Shown here piece by piece: positions 25,126-33,241 of a stretch of 62,475 bases of DNA; within the stretch, counting starts at the first letter, position 1, and each line of letters opens with the position of its first letter. The DNA is taken from IMG/VR virus record IMGVR_UViG_3300023184_000124, positions 1 to 62,475 of that record, one strand, 5' to 3'. Below the pieces are notes generated by a model. It worked only from the letters and a program-made list of their open reading frames with translations, was not told the DNA's origin and made no database searches. Source of the stretch: a virus. The position numbers and the translations under genes were made by a program.

Positions 25126-26229
25126 TTAATTTGTTAAAAACCCAACCGCATATTCTTCATTTACTGCCGAGCAATTACATTTTTGTTCACATTCTACCCA
25201 GGCTTTTGATTTATCATCAAAACTATTAAATAAGTGAGACCAAATGTCATCATTTAAAATATCCTCTAACCCTCTTAAATTTAAATTAAGTTTCTCTCTA
25301 AACACTTGGTGAAAACTATCTTTGAATTTTATAGTCTTTCGATCGGTATGTAAAGACACATAAGGATAACTAACCCAACTACACGGATGTATTACTCCGT
25401 CAGCACTGACATATAATCCGCGATTACCAATGGTACACATTGGAGTTACAAATTTAGAATATGTAGTGGCTATGCGTTTAAATAACATTAAATTATGCTC
25501 CATATAATCATCGTTAAGTTGTTTTCTACTTGAAATAGCTTGAAAGTGTCTTTCATATCTATGAGTTTTACTAACAAATTCCGGGTTAGGTTCAAGTAAA
25601 TCTTTTTTTCCACCGTATGCTTCACCATACTTACTTCCAAATTTAGTACTGTATGTTAATTGAACCCCGTCACATCCTATTTGTTTTGCTTGTGCGTATA
25701 TATTATCAAGATAGTCTTGATTAAATGAAAATACAATAGTAGCCCAATATACAAATGCTTTACTTTTCTTACACATGATATCCATACCCTGCATAATAGA
25801 ATCCCAATTACTCCCTACACGATACTTATTATTAGATTCATGATTATAGCCGTCGACACTAAAGTTTATGGTGTCATATTCATTACTAATAGCAGCAAAT
25901 CGTTCCCACCATTCTACTTTTCTAAAACTACCATTTGTAATAGTAAACACATGTATTTTTGAATTACATGTTTTAATGTACTCAATTATCTCTAAATATT
26001 GGCTAGCATATATAGGATCACCTATATCACCGCACATTGTAATACGTTTAACTTGTGTCTTTAATAATTCAGGCGTCAATACTTTTTTAAAGAAGTCTAA
26101 CGTTAATTCTTTGTTCATCCATGGAACAGGAGCCATTTCATTTCTAGGACATCGAGGGCATTTGAGTGTACATTTTCCGCTCACTTCAAAATGCCAATGA
26201 TATAATTGCCATGGATAGTTTAATTTCAT
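25126..26229 (-). CDS. Radical SAM protein with SPASM-like C-terminus
   Basis: The protein has the radical SAM cluster motif CX3CX2C at Cys20, Cys24 and Cys27 (GKCTLKCPRCPR), followed by a TIM-barrel-like region with ITMCGDIGDP, FTITNGSF and NFSVDGYN. The C-terminal part has further cysteines (PMCTIGNRG, HPCSW, CEQKCNC) that may bind a second iron-sulfur cluster as in SPASM proteins. The substrate is unknown; peptide, sugar or nucleoside modification are all possible. It overlaps the SDR gene by 4 bp, so the two are translationally coupled. Length is normal (367 residues) and all cluster residues are present, so it is likely active. It is cargo in a recombination operon. Confidence 0.88.
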   Translation of the reverse strand: MKLNYPWQLYHWHFEVSGKCTLKCPRCPRNEMAPVPWMNKELTLDFFKKVLTPELLKTQVKRITMCGDIGDPIYASQYLEIIEYIKTCNSKIHVFTITNGSFRKVEWWERFAAISNEYDTINFSVDGYNHESNNKYRVGSNWDSIMQGMDIMCKKSKAFVYWATIVFSFNQDYLDNIYAQAKQIGCDGVQLTYSTKFGSKYGEAYGGKKDLLEPNPEFVSKTHRYERHFQAISSRKQLNDDYMEHNLMLFKRIATTYSKFVTPMCTIGNRGLYVSADGVIHPCSWVSYPYVSLHTDRKTIKFKDSFHQVFREKLNLNLRGLEDILNDDIWSHLFNSFDDKSKAWVECEQKCNCSAVNEEYAVGFLTN

Positions 26230-26831
26230 GGTGCAATCTCTATAAATTTAATCATGTCATTAAATAACACTTCTTTAATCTTACTAACAACCTCATCAAC
26301 AGTTAAGTGAGAATTTGAATATATATCATTAAATCGTTCTTCATGCCCTTTATATCTATTAGTATTAAAGTTAGTTTTAGTTAGCCCTAATCTTATTTCT
26401 AATATATTTAGAAAAGGATATTCTACTCTAAGCATATTTGTAAATGATTCTAAAGATTTCTTTGTTAAACTGTATGTAAGATTATTTGGATAGTACTGTA
26501 TGTTATTAGTACTTGTTATATTAACAATTTTACAATTAGCATTAAGTTTTAATGCCTTTTGTGATAACAACACAGGAGCAATTAAGTTAGTATTAATAAT
26601 AGTCATAATCTCATTTGTATTATGTTTTGTAAATTCTATTTTACCCCCAATGTCAGTGCCGGCACAATTGATTAACATATCAATTTTTGGCATATTAAAT
26701 TCAAAAATTGCTGAAGTGTTTGATAAATCTAAATTTTCCCGAGTCAGAGCAATAATATCATTTGATTGAGATAATGATAACTTTAATCTTTCTCCTACTC
26801 CACTGCGTGTGCCCGTTATTAATATTTTCAT
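26226..26831 (-). CDS. Short-chain dehydrogenase/reductase (SDR)
   Basis: The 201-residue protein has the classical SDR layout: the nucleotide-binding TGTRSGVG at residues 6-13, NCAG at 55-58, Ser108, and the catalytic pair Tyr121 and Lys125 (YSLTKK). It should use NAD(P)(H) to oxidise or reduce a small substrate, which cannot be told from sequence. It is a little shorter than most SDRs (about 250). It overlaps both neighbours by 4 bp, gp46 upstream and the radical SAM gene downstream. The two enzymes probably work in one pathway. Confidence 0.88.
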   Translation of the reverse strand: MKILITGTRSGVGERLKLSLSQSNDIIALTRENLDLSNTSAIFEFNMPKIDMLINCAGTDIGGKIEFTKHNTNEIMTIINTNLIAPVLLSQKALKLNANCKIVNITSTNNIQYYPNNLTYSLTKKSLESFTNMLRVEYPFLNILEIRLGLTKTNFNTNRYKGHEERFNDIYSNSHLTVDEVVSKIKEVLFNDMIKFIEIAP

Positions 26832-28594
26832 TCTATGTCTACAGTGTTATGGTAACTTGTGAAGCCGCCTTCTTTTACAACTTTAAGTACACTTGGTACT
26901 CTGCCAGCAAGTTCTTCTCTATGACTAACTAACCATATAGACTTATGCCGGCGGCGACTCATATCTTTAAAAATAGCAATGGCATTTTCTACGCCCATTG
27001 TATCTAATCCGCTATCAATTAATTCATCAACAAACAACGTATTAATGGGTTTGTATAAATTTTCCCACACATCTCTAAAAGCAAAACTTAATCCTAAAAT
27101 TAATCTATTTCGCTCTCCTCTTGATAAATTATCAAAATCAAGTTCTCTTCCCAACTCAGTAATCTCAACTTGTAAATCATTTTTAAAAATAACTTGGTGC
27201 GGTAATCCAATTTTGTCTAAATAATCGGTCAATCTAGCGTTTAAATAACTTAAGTTTTGGTCAATTATCTTTTTACGAACAAAACTATCTTTACTAGTTA
27301 GTAAATCTAATAAAAATTTTTGATGTTCCATAGTTCGTGTCAATTTATTAATAACTTCAAAATCAATGGATTGTAATGCATGACGTTCCATTTCTATAAT
27401 TTGTTCACTGTACGGATCTACCTCATTGGCTTTGTTTTCTAATTGGGTTACAATATTAGCAATCTCACTAGAATGTTTTACTGCTTCTGCTTCTGTATTA
27501 TAATGCGTAATTGGTAACATCCCTAATGTACCTAACTGTTGTAACAACCCTGTATTTTCAATATATTGAGAATTAGTTGCTAATGCTTGTAATGAAGCTT
27601 CTTGTAATGCTTTTTCTTTATCTGCTAATACTTCTTCATGTTTGGTATCATGCAATTCTTGTCCGCATGCATAACAGGTATGATTTTTTAAATCTGCAAT
27701 TTCTTTTTTTAATTTAGTTATTAACTTTAAATCTTTGGCTTCATCGGTTACACACCTAGTAATTAGCTTAGTTAGTTCATCAATGTCTTTTCTTTTTTGA
27801 ATATATTCAATTAAATCTTTATGTGCTTGTAACTCAGCGATAATGTCAATGTTGGTTAACTCTGTATAGGTAAGAGTTAGTTTTGTTAAATCTAAGTTGT
27901 GTTTATCTTGCCAAAGTTTACTTCTACGTTTAGTAGAATCAATTTGTTCTTTAACACGCTTATTGGCTTCTTCTACTGCCTTAACACGGAATTCTTCAGA
28001 TTGAATACTATCTTTACTATCTCTAACCATATTTTTAACAATATCCGCTTTTTCAGAAAGTAAAGTGATGCCAAGTAATTGTTCAATGATATCACGTTGG
28101 TCATTTGTTTTTAATGCTAAAAACGGTTCACTATAGGTATTCAATGCAACAATATGTCTAAACATATCAGCAGACATTTGTATAACTCGTTCTATTGCTA
28201 TTTGAGTTTCTTTGTTTTCTCCTTGAGCATCATCTGTGTTTTTTTGCAAATCATTGTTTATATAAAATCGCAATAGATTGGGTTTTCTTCCACGCTCAAT
28301 TTTATATTCCAAACCATCAACACTAAATTCTAGTGTAACAAGCATGTTTTTACCATTGGTTCGATTAACTAAATTATCTTTGCGAATTGAGTTAATAGGA
28401 ACGCCAAACAATGCGTAAGATAAGCCTTGAATCAATGAAGTTTTACCCGTACCATTACGAGCGCCATCACCACCTAAATCTAGATTTTCACCTAAAATAA
28501 GTGTTAGTTCTTGTCTGTCAAAGTTGACTGCTTGGGTTACTTGTCCGATTGATAAAAAATTACGAAGGGTGATGTTTTTAAGTGTTATTGCCAT
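26828..28594 (-). CDS. gp46: Recombination endonuclease subunit gp46 (SbcC/Rad50-like)
   Basis: This is the ATPase of the gp46/gp47 complex, which resects DNA ends for recombination-dependent replication and helps degrade host DNA. Motifs: an extended Walker A ending NGTGKT at about residue 52, long coiled coils, a zinc hook CYAC at Cys307/310, signature LSRGERNRLILGLSFAF, and Walker B LFVDELIDSGLD. At 588 residues it is close to T4 gp46 (560). It is followed by SDR, radical SAM and resolvase-like genes in the same operon. Confidence 0.97.
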   Translation of the reverse strand: MAITLKNITLRNFLSIGQVTQAVNFDRQELTLILGENLDLGGDGARNGTGKTSLIQGLSYALFGVPINSIRKDNLVNRTNGKNMLVTLEFSVDGLEYKIERGRKPNLLRFYINNDLQKNTDDAQGENKETQIAIERVIQMSADMFRHIVALNTYSEPFLALKTNDQRDIIEQLLGITLLSEKADIVKNMVRDSKDSIQSEEFRVKAVEEANKRVKEQIDSTKRRSKLWQDKHNLDLTKLTLTYTELTNIDIIAELQAHKDLIEYIQKRKDIDELTKLITRCVTDEAKDLKLITKLKKEIADLKNHTCYACGQELHDTKHEEVLADKEKALQEASLQALATNSQYIENTGLLQQLGTLGMLPITHYNTEAEAVKHSSEIANIVTQLENKANEVDPYSEQIIEMERHALQSIDFEVINKLTRTMEHQKFLLDLLTSKDSFVRKKIIDQNLSYLNARLTDYLDKIGLPHQVIFKNDLQVEITELGRELDFDNLSRGERNRLILGLSFAFRDVWENLYKPINTLFVDELIDSGLDTMGVENAIAIFKDMSRRRHKSIWLVSHREELAGRVPSVLKVVKEGGFTSYHNTVDIE

Positions 28595-28625
28595 GGGTTT
28601 TCATTAAATTATTTAAGATAGTATT

Positions 28626-29642
28626 TTAAAGATTGTTGTAAATGTCTAACAAAATCTTTTTATCAAAGCTATTGCTTTCAATACTATTGATTTGAGCAAT
28701 TACAATTTGATCTACTGATTCAAACTTTAATCCGTCTAAGTTTTGTCCTTGTTCTACTTGATCTGCTTTCATGGGTATTAATGTCATTTCTCTTAACTTG
28801 TGTTCTGGAATAAGGGTTTCTCTAATAAAATTGGCTTCTTCATATGATATATCTATATCTAAATGAACACGCACATGGCTATCAATCAATAGTAAGTTTT
28901 CAGGATTTTCTAATACAGCACTTAGTTTATGAACTCTGTATATTGGTTGTCTGGGCCAACTATGAAATTCTGGTTCAGTTCCCCATTCTAAAATCATCAT
29001 GCCTCTAGCATCATCACCTGCGTCAGCATAATTATGCGGAAAGGTATTGCCGATATACCAAATATTATTTCGTGATTGTCGTTTGTGAAAGTGCCCACTA
29101 AATACTTTTTCAAATCCTGCTAAATGCTGTTCATTTATTTCACCATGATCGGGCATAGAAATCATTGCATTCATATAAAAATGAGGTAATTCTAAATGTC
29201 CAAACATATATTTACCACTCATTTTTTTAAGTTTTTTATAATCATCTTGTACTAACCATGGTGCAATAACAACATCATCAATTTTTAAAAAGTCATTAAC
29301 AATTGTAATATTGGGTAAATGTTTTGCCCATTCTACACTATGAATGTCACGGCGGTCACGATAATATAAATCATGATTACCGGGTATAAAAAATATTTGT
29401 TCAAAATTTTTACTTAGTTTTTCTAATGATTGTAACCCAAATTGTAATGTATGGATATTAATAGTGGCTCTATGATGATTCCAATCACCTAAGAAAAAAC
29501 AAGTTTCACAGTTTTCTTTTTTTGCTTTAGCAATAAACCAATCAACAAAATTTACACAGTCTTGATTGTGTTGTAGACTATTGCTTTTAAGTCCATAGTG
29601 AATATCGGTAAAAAACGCTGCTTTTTTAAATAAATTACTCAT
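28626..29642 (-). CDS. gp47: Recombination endonuclease subunit gp47 (SbcD/Mre11-like)
   Basis: The metallophosphoesterase partner of gp46. The five nuclease motifs are clear: FFTDIHYG, FLGDWNHH, IPGNHD, FGHLE and SGHFHKR. I choose the ATG at 29642 (MSNLFKKAAFF), giving 338 residues, the size of T4 gp47 (339). A longer frame back to 29741 would overlap the gp55 gene and add an unrelated hydrophobic stretch. It lies 31 bp upstream of gp46. Confidence 0.96.
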   Translation of the reverse strand: MSNLFKKAAFFTDIHYGLKSNSLQHNQDCVNFVDWFIAKAKKENCETCFFLGDWNHHRATINIHTLQFGLQSLEKLSKNFEQIFFIPGNHDLYYRDRRDIHSVEWAKHLPNITIVNDFLKIDDVVIAPWLVQDDYKKLKKMSGKYMFGHLELPHFYMNAMISMPDHGEINEQHLAGFEKVFSGHFHKRQSRNNIWYIGNTFPHNYADAGDDARGMMILEWGTEPEFHSWPRQPIYRVHKLSAVLENPENLLLIDSHVRVHLDIDISYEEANFIRETLIPEHKLREMTLIPMKADQVEQGQNLDGLKFESVDQIVIAQINSIESNSFDKKILLDIYNNL

Positions 29643-29648
29643 CAGAAT

Positions 29649-29677
29649 ATTGTAGCATAATACTATGCATATTGTAA
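29649..29677 (-). promoter_or_regulatory. Possible sigma70-like promoter before gp47
   Basis: Minus-strand TTACAA (29672-29677), a 17-bp spacer, and TACAAT (29649-29654) lie six bases before the gp47 ATG. The same spacing is seen before the gene at 7268-7777. The match is modest. Confidence 0.3.
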
Positions 29678-29692
29678 TATAATACGGATACC

Positions 29693-30604
29693 TTACTCCT
29701 CGTAGACCATAGACCCAGAGCCCGACCCCTGCCGAGACCAACTTGGATTCAATCCATTTAGTTCTAAGATATCATCACGAATATTTTGGCTTCTTTTTTC
29801 AGTATTCAATACTCTACAAAATGAATTTGTAATAGCAGCCGTATAATAAGCAAACGGGTTTGCTGACTTAGCCTCATTAAATCTTAATCCAACATATGTT
29901 AATTGAAGAATAGCAGAATTTCTCATTTCATCGTTGTAAGTATATCCACGCCAATTGTATTTCATAGCATATTTTTCACACATCATAATATACATTCGGG
30001 CAAGTTTGTTTGTAATAGTGCCGTGTTCTTTGCTAAAATTACCAGTAATTAAATCTGTTTGCCAATGACTTTTACCAACACATTTAAAGGTATTAGTGTT
30101 ATCTATCATAAAATGTTGGAACGGTGGAAAATTAACCTTAACATGAACCATATCATCTATTTCGGCTTTGGTTGTATTATCTTCCAAATCAGCAAAAATC
30201 TCATCAGTGTCGGGTTCTATAAATTCAAAGATATCTTTTGCTGTTTTCTTTTTTAAGCTTTTACGCGGTGTTTTAGGAGCAACCGGTATATGTTCCCATG
30301 TCATGATTCTGAATACCAAATCAGTAATAGGAATGGAAAGTGGGTCAACTGAATCTTTAATGCCGGCTTCTAAACTTAATCTAGTTGCTCTTGTTTCCCT
30401 TGCTAGTTGTATTGATTCTGGCTTAATAGCATAGTCAAAACTTTCTGTAAGAGATGACTGGGGCATATCTACTATAAAATCATATCTGTGATATTCTGCT
30501 TTTTCAAAGTAACAATATGCTGATTTGCTTTCGTGAATTTCTTTTAAAATATCTTTGTTGTTGAGGTAGTTAACTGGCTTGCGCGGTGCGGGTAATAATG
30601 ACAT
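29693..30604 (-). CDS. gp55: Late-transcription sigma factor (gp55)
   Basis: This factor directs host RNA polymerase to late promoters. The N-terminus (NYLNNKDILKEIHESKSAY) matches the YVNNKELL start of T4 gp55, and the C-terminal half keeps the sigma-like helices (YNWRGYTYNDEMRNSAILQL and NPFAYYTAAITNSFCRVL). It has 303 residues against 185 in T4. Most of the extra length is an insertion near residues 40-185 between these two blocks. AAGGAA lies before the ATG. The many (A/C)TAAATA motifs in the window are its likely targets. Confidence 0.92.
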   Translation of the reverse strand: MSLLPAPRKPVNYLNNKDILKEIHESKSAYCYFEKAEYHRYDFIVDMPQSSLTESFDYAIKPESIQLARETRATRLSLEAGIKDSVDPLSIPITDLVFRIMTWEHIPVAPKTPRKSLKKKTAKDIFEFIEPDTDEIFADLEDNTTKAEIDDMVHVKVNFPPFQHFMIDNTNTFKCVGKSHWQTDLITGNFSKEHGTITNKLARMYIMMCEKYAMKYNWRGYTYNDEMRNSAILQLTYVGLRFNEAKSANPFAYYTAAITNSFCRVLNTEKRSQNIRDDILELNGLNPSWSRQGSGSGSMVYEE

Positions 30605-30632
30605 AGGTTCCTTGTTTTAATTATGCTTGAGT

Positions 30633-30664
30633 ATTATAGCATATTTGTTGCTACAAAGCAACAA
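30633..30664 (-). promoter_or_regulatory. Sigma70-like promoter with inverted repeat before gp55
   Basis: Minus-strand TTGCTT (30656-30661), 17 bp, TATAAT (30633-30638), 28 bp before the ATG. A perfect 8-bp inverted repeat TTGTTGCT-ACAA-AGCAACAA (30645-30664) covers the -35 box and the spacer, so a repressor or anti-terminator site is possible. Confidence 0.5.
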
Positions 30665-30695
30665 TTATTTTCGTATACGGTAAAATAAGTATTAC

Positions 30696-30750
30696 TATTT
30701 ATCTACAATCAAAACTTATTCAAAAATCAATATTTTTAAAGCGATAAATA
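30696..30750. promoter_or_regulatory. Divergent GATAAATA late motifs
   Basis: GATAAATA occurs on the minus strand at 30696-30703 (towards gp55, 91 bp leader) and on the plus strand at 30743-30750 (20 bp before the ATG at 30771). The plus copy is the likely late promoter for the baseplate block. Confidence 0.6.
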
Positions 30751-30770
30751 GACTATAAGGATAATATTAT

Positions 30771-32930
30771 ATGGCAACAACGGGAGCAAATACCTCAGCG
30801 CAATGGAGTACAGCAGCAGCCAATGCAACAGAAGCTGCGTTTGATGCTGATACCAAGGCCTTTGCTCAAGACATGGCTGTCGTTGAGGCAAAAAATCAAG
30901 TTAAACTACTTCAAGATAGAATGGCGGCGAGTGAGGCACTAGGTATAGACAGTACGCCATTTAAAAAATCATTACAAGCTAAACAAGATAATTTAATAAA
31001 ACAAACAGAGCTTGCCGGAGCGTATAGAACCCAAGCAACTACTGCTGGCGCGGCCGCCGCATCAGCAACCGAGTTAGCAGATAAGAATAGCGGACCTACT
31101 CCAGCAACTACTCCACCTGCCACTACTGCCCCGTCGGAACTTGCTACAACATATACTCCTGCCCCTCCCATACAACAAGTAACAAGTCCTTCGTCAGCAT
31201 TAACTACTAATTATCAAGCAAACGCAACCGTGGTTACTACTACTAATACAAACATTACTACAGTAACTCAGACTTCGGGCGGCAGTAGTACGACTTATTA
31301 TAATTCTGCCCCTATTGATACACCTGCTAGTAAAAATCTTCAAGAACAATCTGACATGGCTTCAAAAGAAGCACAATTATATAGTCTTAATCCAAGAACG
31401 GCGTTTGGGTCAAAAGCATTATATAATAAATATTTGAATGGAGAGATTACAGACTATCAATATACTAAACTTAAAAATTCAAAAGATGACGAAAGATTAG
31501 ATTTAGCCGCTGCAGCCTACGCTAAAGCTAATAAGTTATCTGATCAAGCTAATAAAGAAAGAATTACTGTTCCACCCGAGGTAGTAGTTACTGCCGAACC
31601 TACTACTACTGAAACAAAAGTAGAAGGGGCGCAAACTTTAACAGTAGCAAATACAAAAATTAGTGGAGAAATTGCTGGTACTGGTGTAACGACAGAAACA
31701 ATCGACGGAACAACTTATCAAGTAACACAAAATCCTGCTCAAAACACTACCACTTACACACCTTCAGATAACTCAACTTTTGGAGTAACAGTACCAACAA
31801 CTGGTATTCAAAATGCTACAGCAGCGCAAATTACTGCACCAGAAGTTCAAATTGGTCAAGCGGGTCTTGCACCCCCACTAGCAGCACCTGCAGCAACAAC
31901 AGTACCAGTAGCAGCACCGGCAGCAGCACCCCCAGTTGAAAAATCAACGGGTACACCTTATGTATTTCCCGATGAACGCGGCGGAGCAGGTGGCGTATCA
32001 AATGATGTTCCAATTGCACAAAGACTAGTTCAAGATAATGATCCCGAAGGCACGGCAAATATACAAGAACAAAATGCTGCTGCCGCAAATCAAGCAGCAA
32101 TACAAAATGGACAAGAAAGTGTAAATTTAAACCCACAAGGTATTTCAACAGGAAAAACCGAGGCATTGAATTCAGGGCAAGATTTCAAACCAGTACCTGA
32201 TTGGCGAGTACGATTAAGTTTAGCCCCGGGGGCAAACTATTTGTATAAAGTTGGACCAGGTGCTGCAGGAATACTTAATCCACTACAAAAAACTGAAGGG
32301 GTTATATTTCCATATACCCCGGCAATCTCAGTTGCGTATGCTGCAAATTATACCCCATTTGATCCTACGCATAGTAATTATAAAATATATCAATATACAA
32401 ATAGTAGTGTTGACGCTTTTTCAATTACCTGTGATTTTACAGCACAAGATACTACAGAAGCAAATTATTTATTAGCGGTAATACATTTTTTTAAATCAAT
32501 TACTAAAATGTTTTACGGGAAAGATCAAAATCCAAAACCCGGAACCCCTCCGCCTCTATGTTATTTAAGCGGTCTGGGTGAATTTCAATTTGACAATCAT
32601 CCATTGGCTATTACTGGATTTACATATCAATTACCAATTGATGTAGATTATATAAGAGCGTTGCCTCAACCGGCTATTAGTGGTGCAGGACAAGCCTCCA
32701 CCGTATCTACACAAAGAGGTGTAACTAATGACATATATCCTATAGGTCCTCAGTTTTCTTCTGGAGCTTCTACCGGTAAACCAACATATGTGCCTACTAA
32801 AATGCAAATATCAATTACAGCACATCCAATAGTATCTAGAAATAATATAAGTAACAAATTTAGTTTAAAAGAGTATGCTACAGGACAGTTGTTGCTTGGT
32901 AAAAGTCGTAATAGTGGAGGAATTTGGTAA
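30771..32930 (+). CDS. gp48: Baseplate tail-tube protein, gp48/gp54-like, with long N-terminal extension (719 aa)
   Basis: The last 250 residues (DWRVRLSLAPGANYLYK to the end) match the gp48/gp54 tube-initiator family: GVIFPYTPAISVAYAANYTP, YTNSSVDAFSITCDFT, and LAVIHFFKSITKMFYG. These proteins sit on the hub and start tube growth. The first 450 residues are Ala/Thr/Pro-rich with helical parts (QVKLLQDRMAASEALG) and low complexity, and have no counterpart in T4 (364 residues). gp48 is more likely than gp54 from position before gp53. AAGGA lies upstream of the ATG. Confidence 0.85.
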   Translation: MATTGANTSAQWSTAAANATEAAFDADTKAFAQDMAVVEAKNQVKLLQDRMAASEALGIDSTPFKKSLQAKQDNLIKQTELAGAYRTQATTAGAAAASATELADKNSGPTPATTPPATTAPSELATTYTPAPPIQQVTSPSSALTTNYQANATVVTTTNTNITTVTQTSGGSSTTYYNSAPIDTPASKNLQEQSDMASKEAQLYSLNPRTAFGSKALYNKYLNGEITDYQYTKLKNSKDDERLDLAAAAYAKANKLSDQANKERITVPPEVVVTAEPTTTETKVEGAQTLTVANTKISGEIAGTGVTTETIDGTTYQVTQNPAQNTTTYTPSDNSTFGVTVPTTGIQNATAAQITAPEVQIGQAGLAPPLAAPAATTVPVAAPAAAPPVEKSTGTPYVFPDERGGAGGVSNDVPIAQRLVQDNDPEGTANIQEQNAAAANQAAIQNGQESVNLNPQGISTGKTEALNSGQDFKPVPDWRVRLSLAPGANYLYKVGPGAAGILNPLQKTEGVIFPYTPAISVAYAANYTPFDPTHSNYKIYQYTNSSVDAFSITCDFTAQDTTEANYLLAVIHFFKSITKMFYGKDQNPKPGTPPPLCYLSGLGEFQFDNHPLAITGFTYQLPIDVDYIRALPQPAISGAGQASTVSTQRGVTNDIYPIGPQFSSGASTGKPTYVPTKMQISITAHPIVSRNNISNKFSLKEYATGQLLLGKSRNSGGIW

Positions 32931-33238
32931 TGGCAAATAGTAGGTATCCTTCGACCAGTCCATATTATAATACTGGAATAGTAAATAATGGGTTTTTAGA
33001 TGTTATGATTAATAGATATATACCAATGGTAGCATCTGATAAATATTGGCAAATAACACCTGTATACGAATTTAGGCCAGATATGTTAGCATATGATTTA
33101 TACACTGATCCTAAATTGTGGTGGGTATTTGCACAACGAAATCCCAATAGACTTAAAGATCCTTATTTTGATTTTGTAGTCGGTGTGGGAATATATTTAC
33201 CAAAACCTGAATTATTATCACAATTATTAGGACAATAG
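32930..33238 (+). CDS. gp53: Baseplate wedge protein gp53
   Basis: A 102-residue wedge protein starting MANSRYPSTSPYYNTGIV. The typical block is YEFRPDMLAYDLYTDPKLWW followed by VFAQRNPNRLKDPYFDF and GIYLP. The ATG at 32930 overlaps the stop of the previous gene by one base (TAATG), so translation is coupled; a TTG six bases earlier is not needed. It is shorter than T4 gp53 (196). The place before the hub and gp5 genes is conserved. Confidence 0.93.
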   Translation: MANSRYPSTSPYYNTGIVNNGFLDVMINRYIPMVASDKYWQITPVYEFRPDMLAYDLYTDPKLWWVFAQRNPNRLKDPYFDFVVGVGIYLPKPELLSQLLGQ

Positions 33239-33241
33239 TAT

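Noticed and set aside
29642-29741. Longer N-terminus for gp47
   Set aside because: It would overlap the gp55 gene and place an unrelated hydrophobic stretch before the conserved start; the ATG at 29642 gives the family length.
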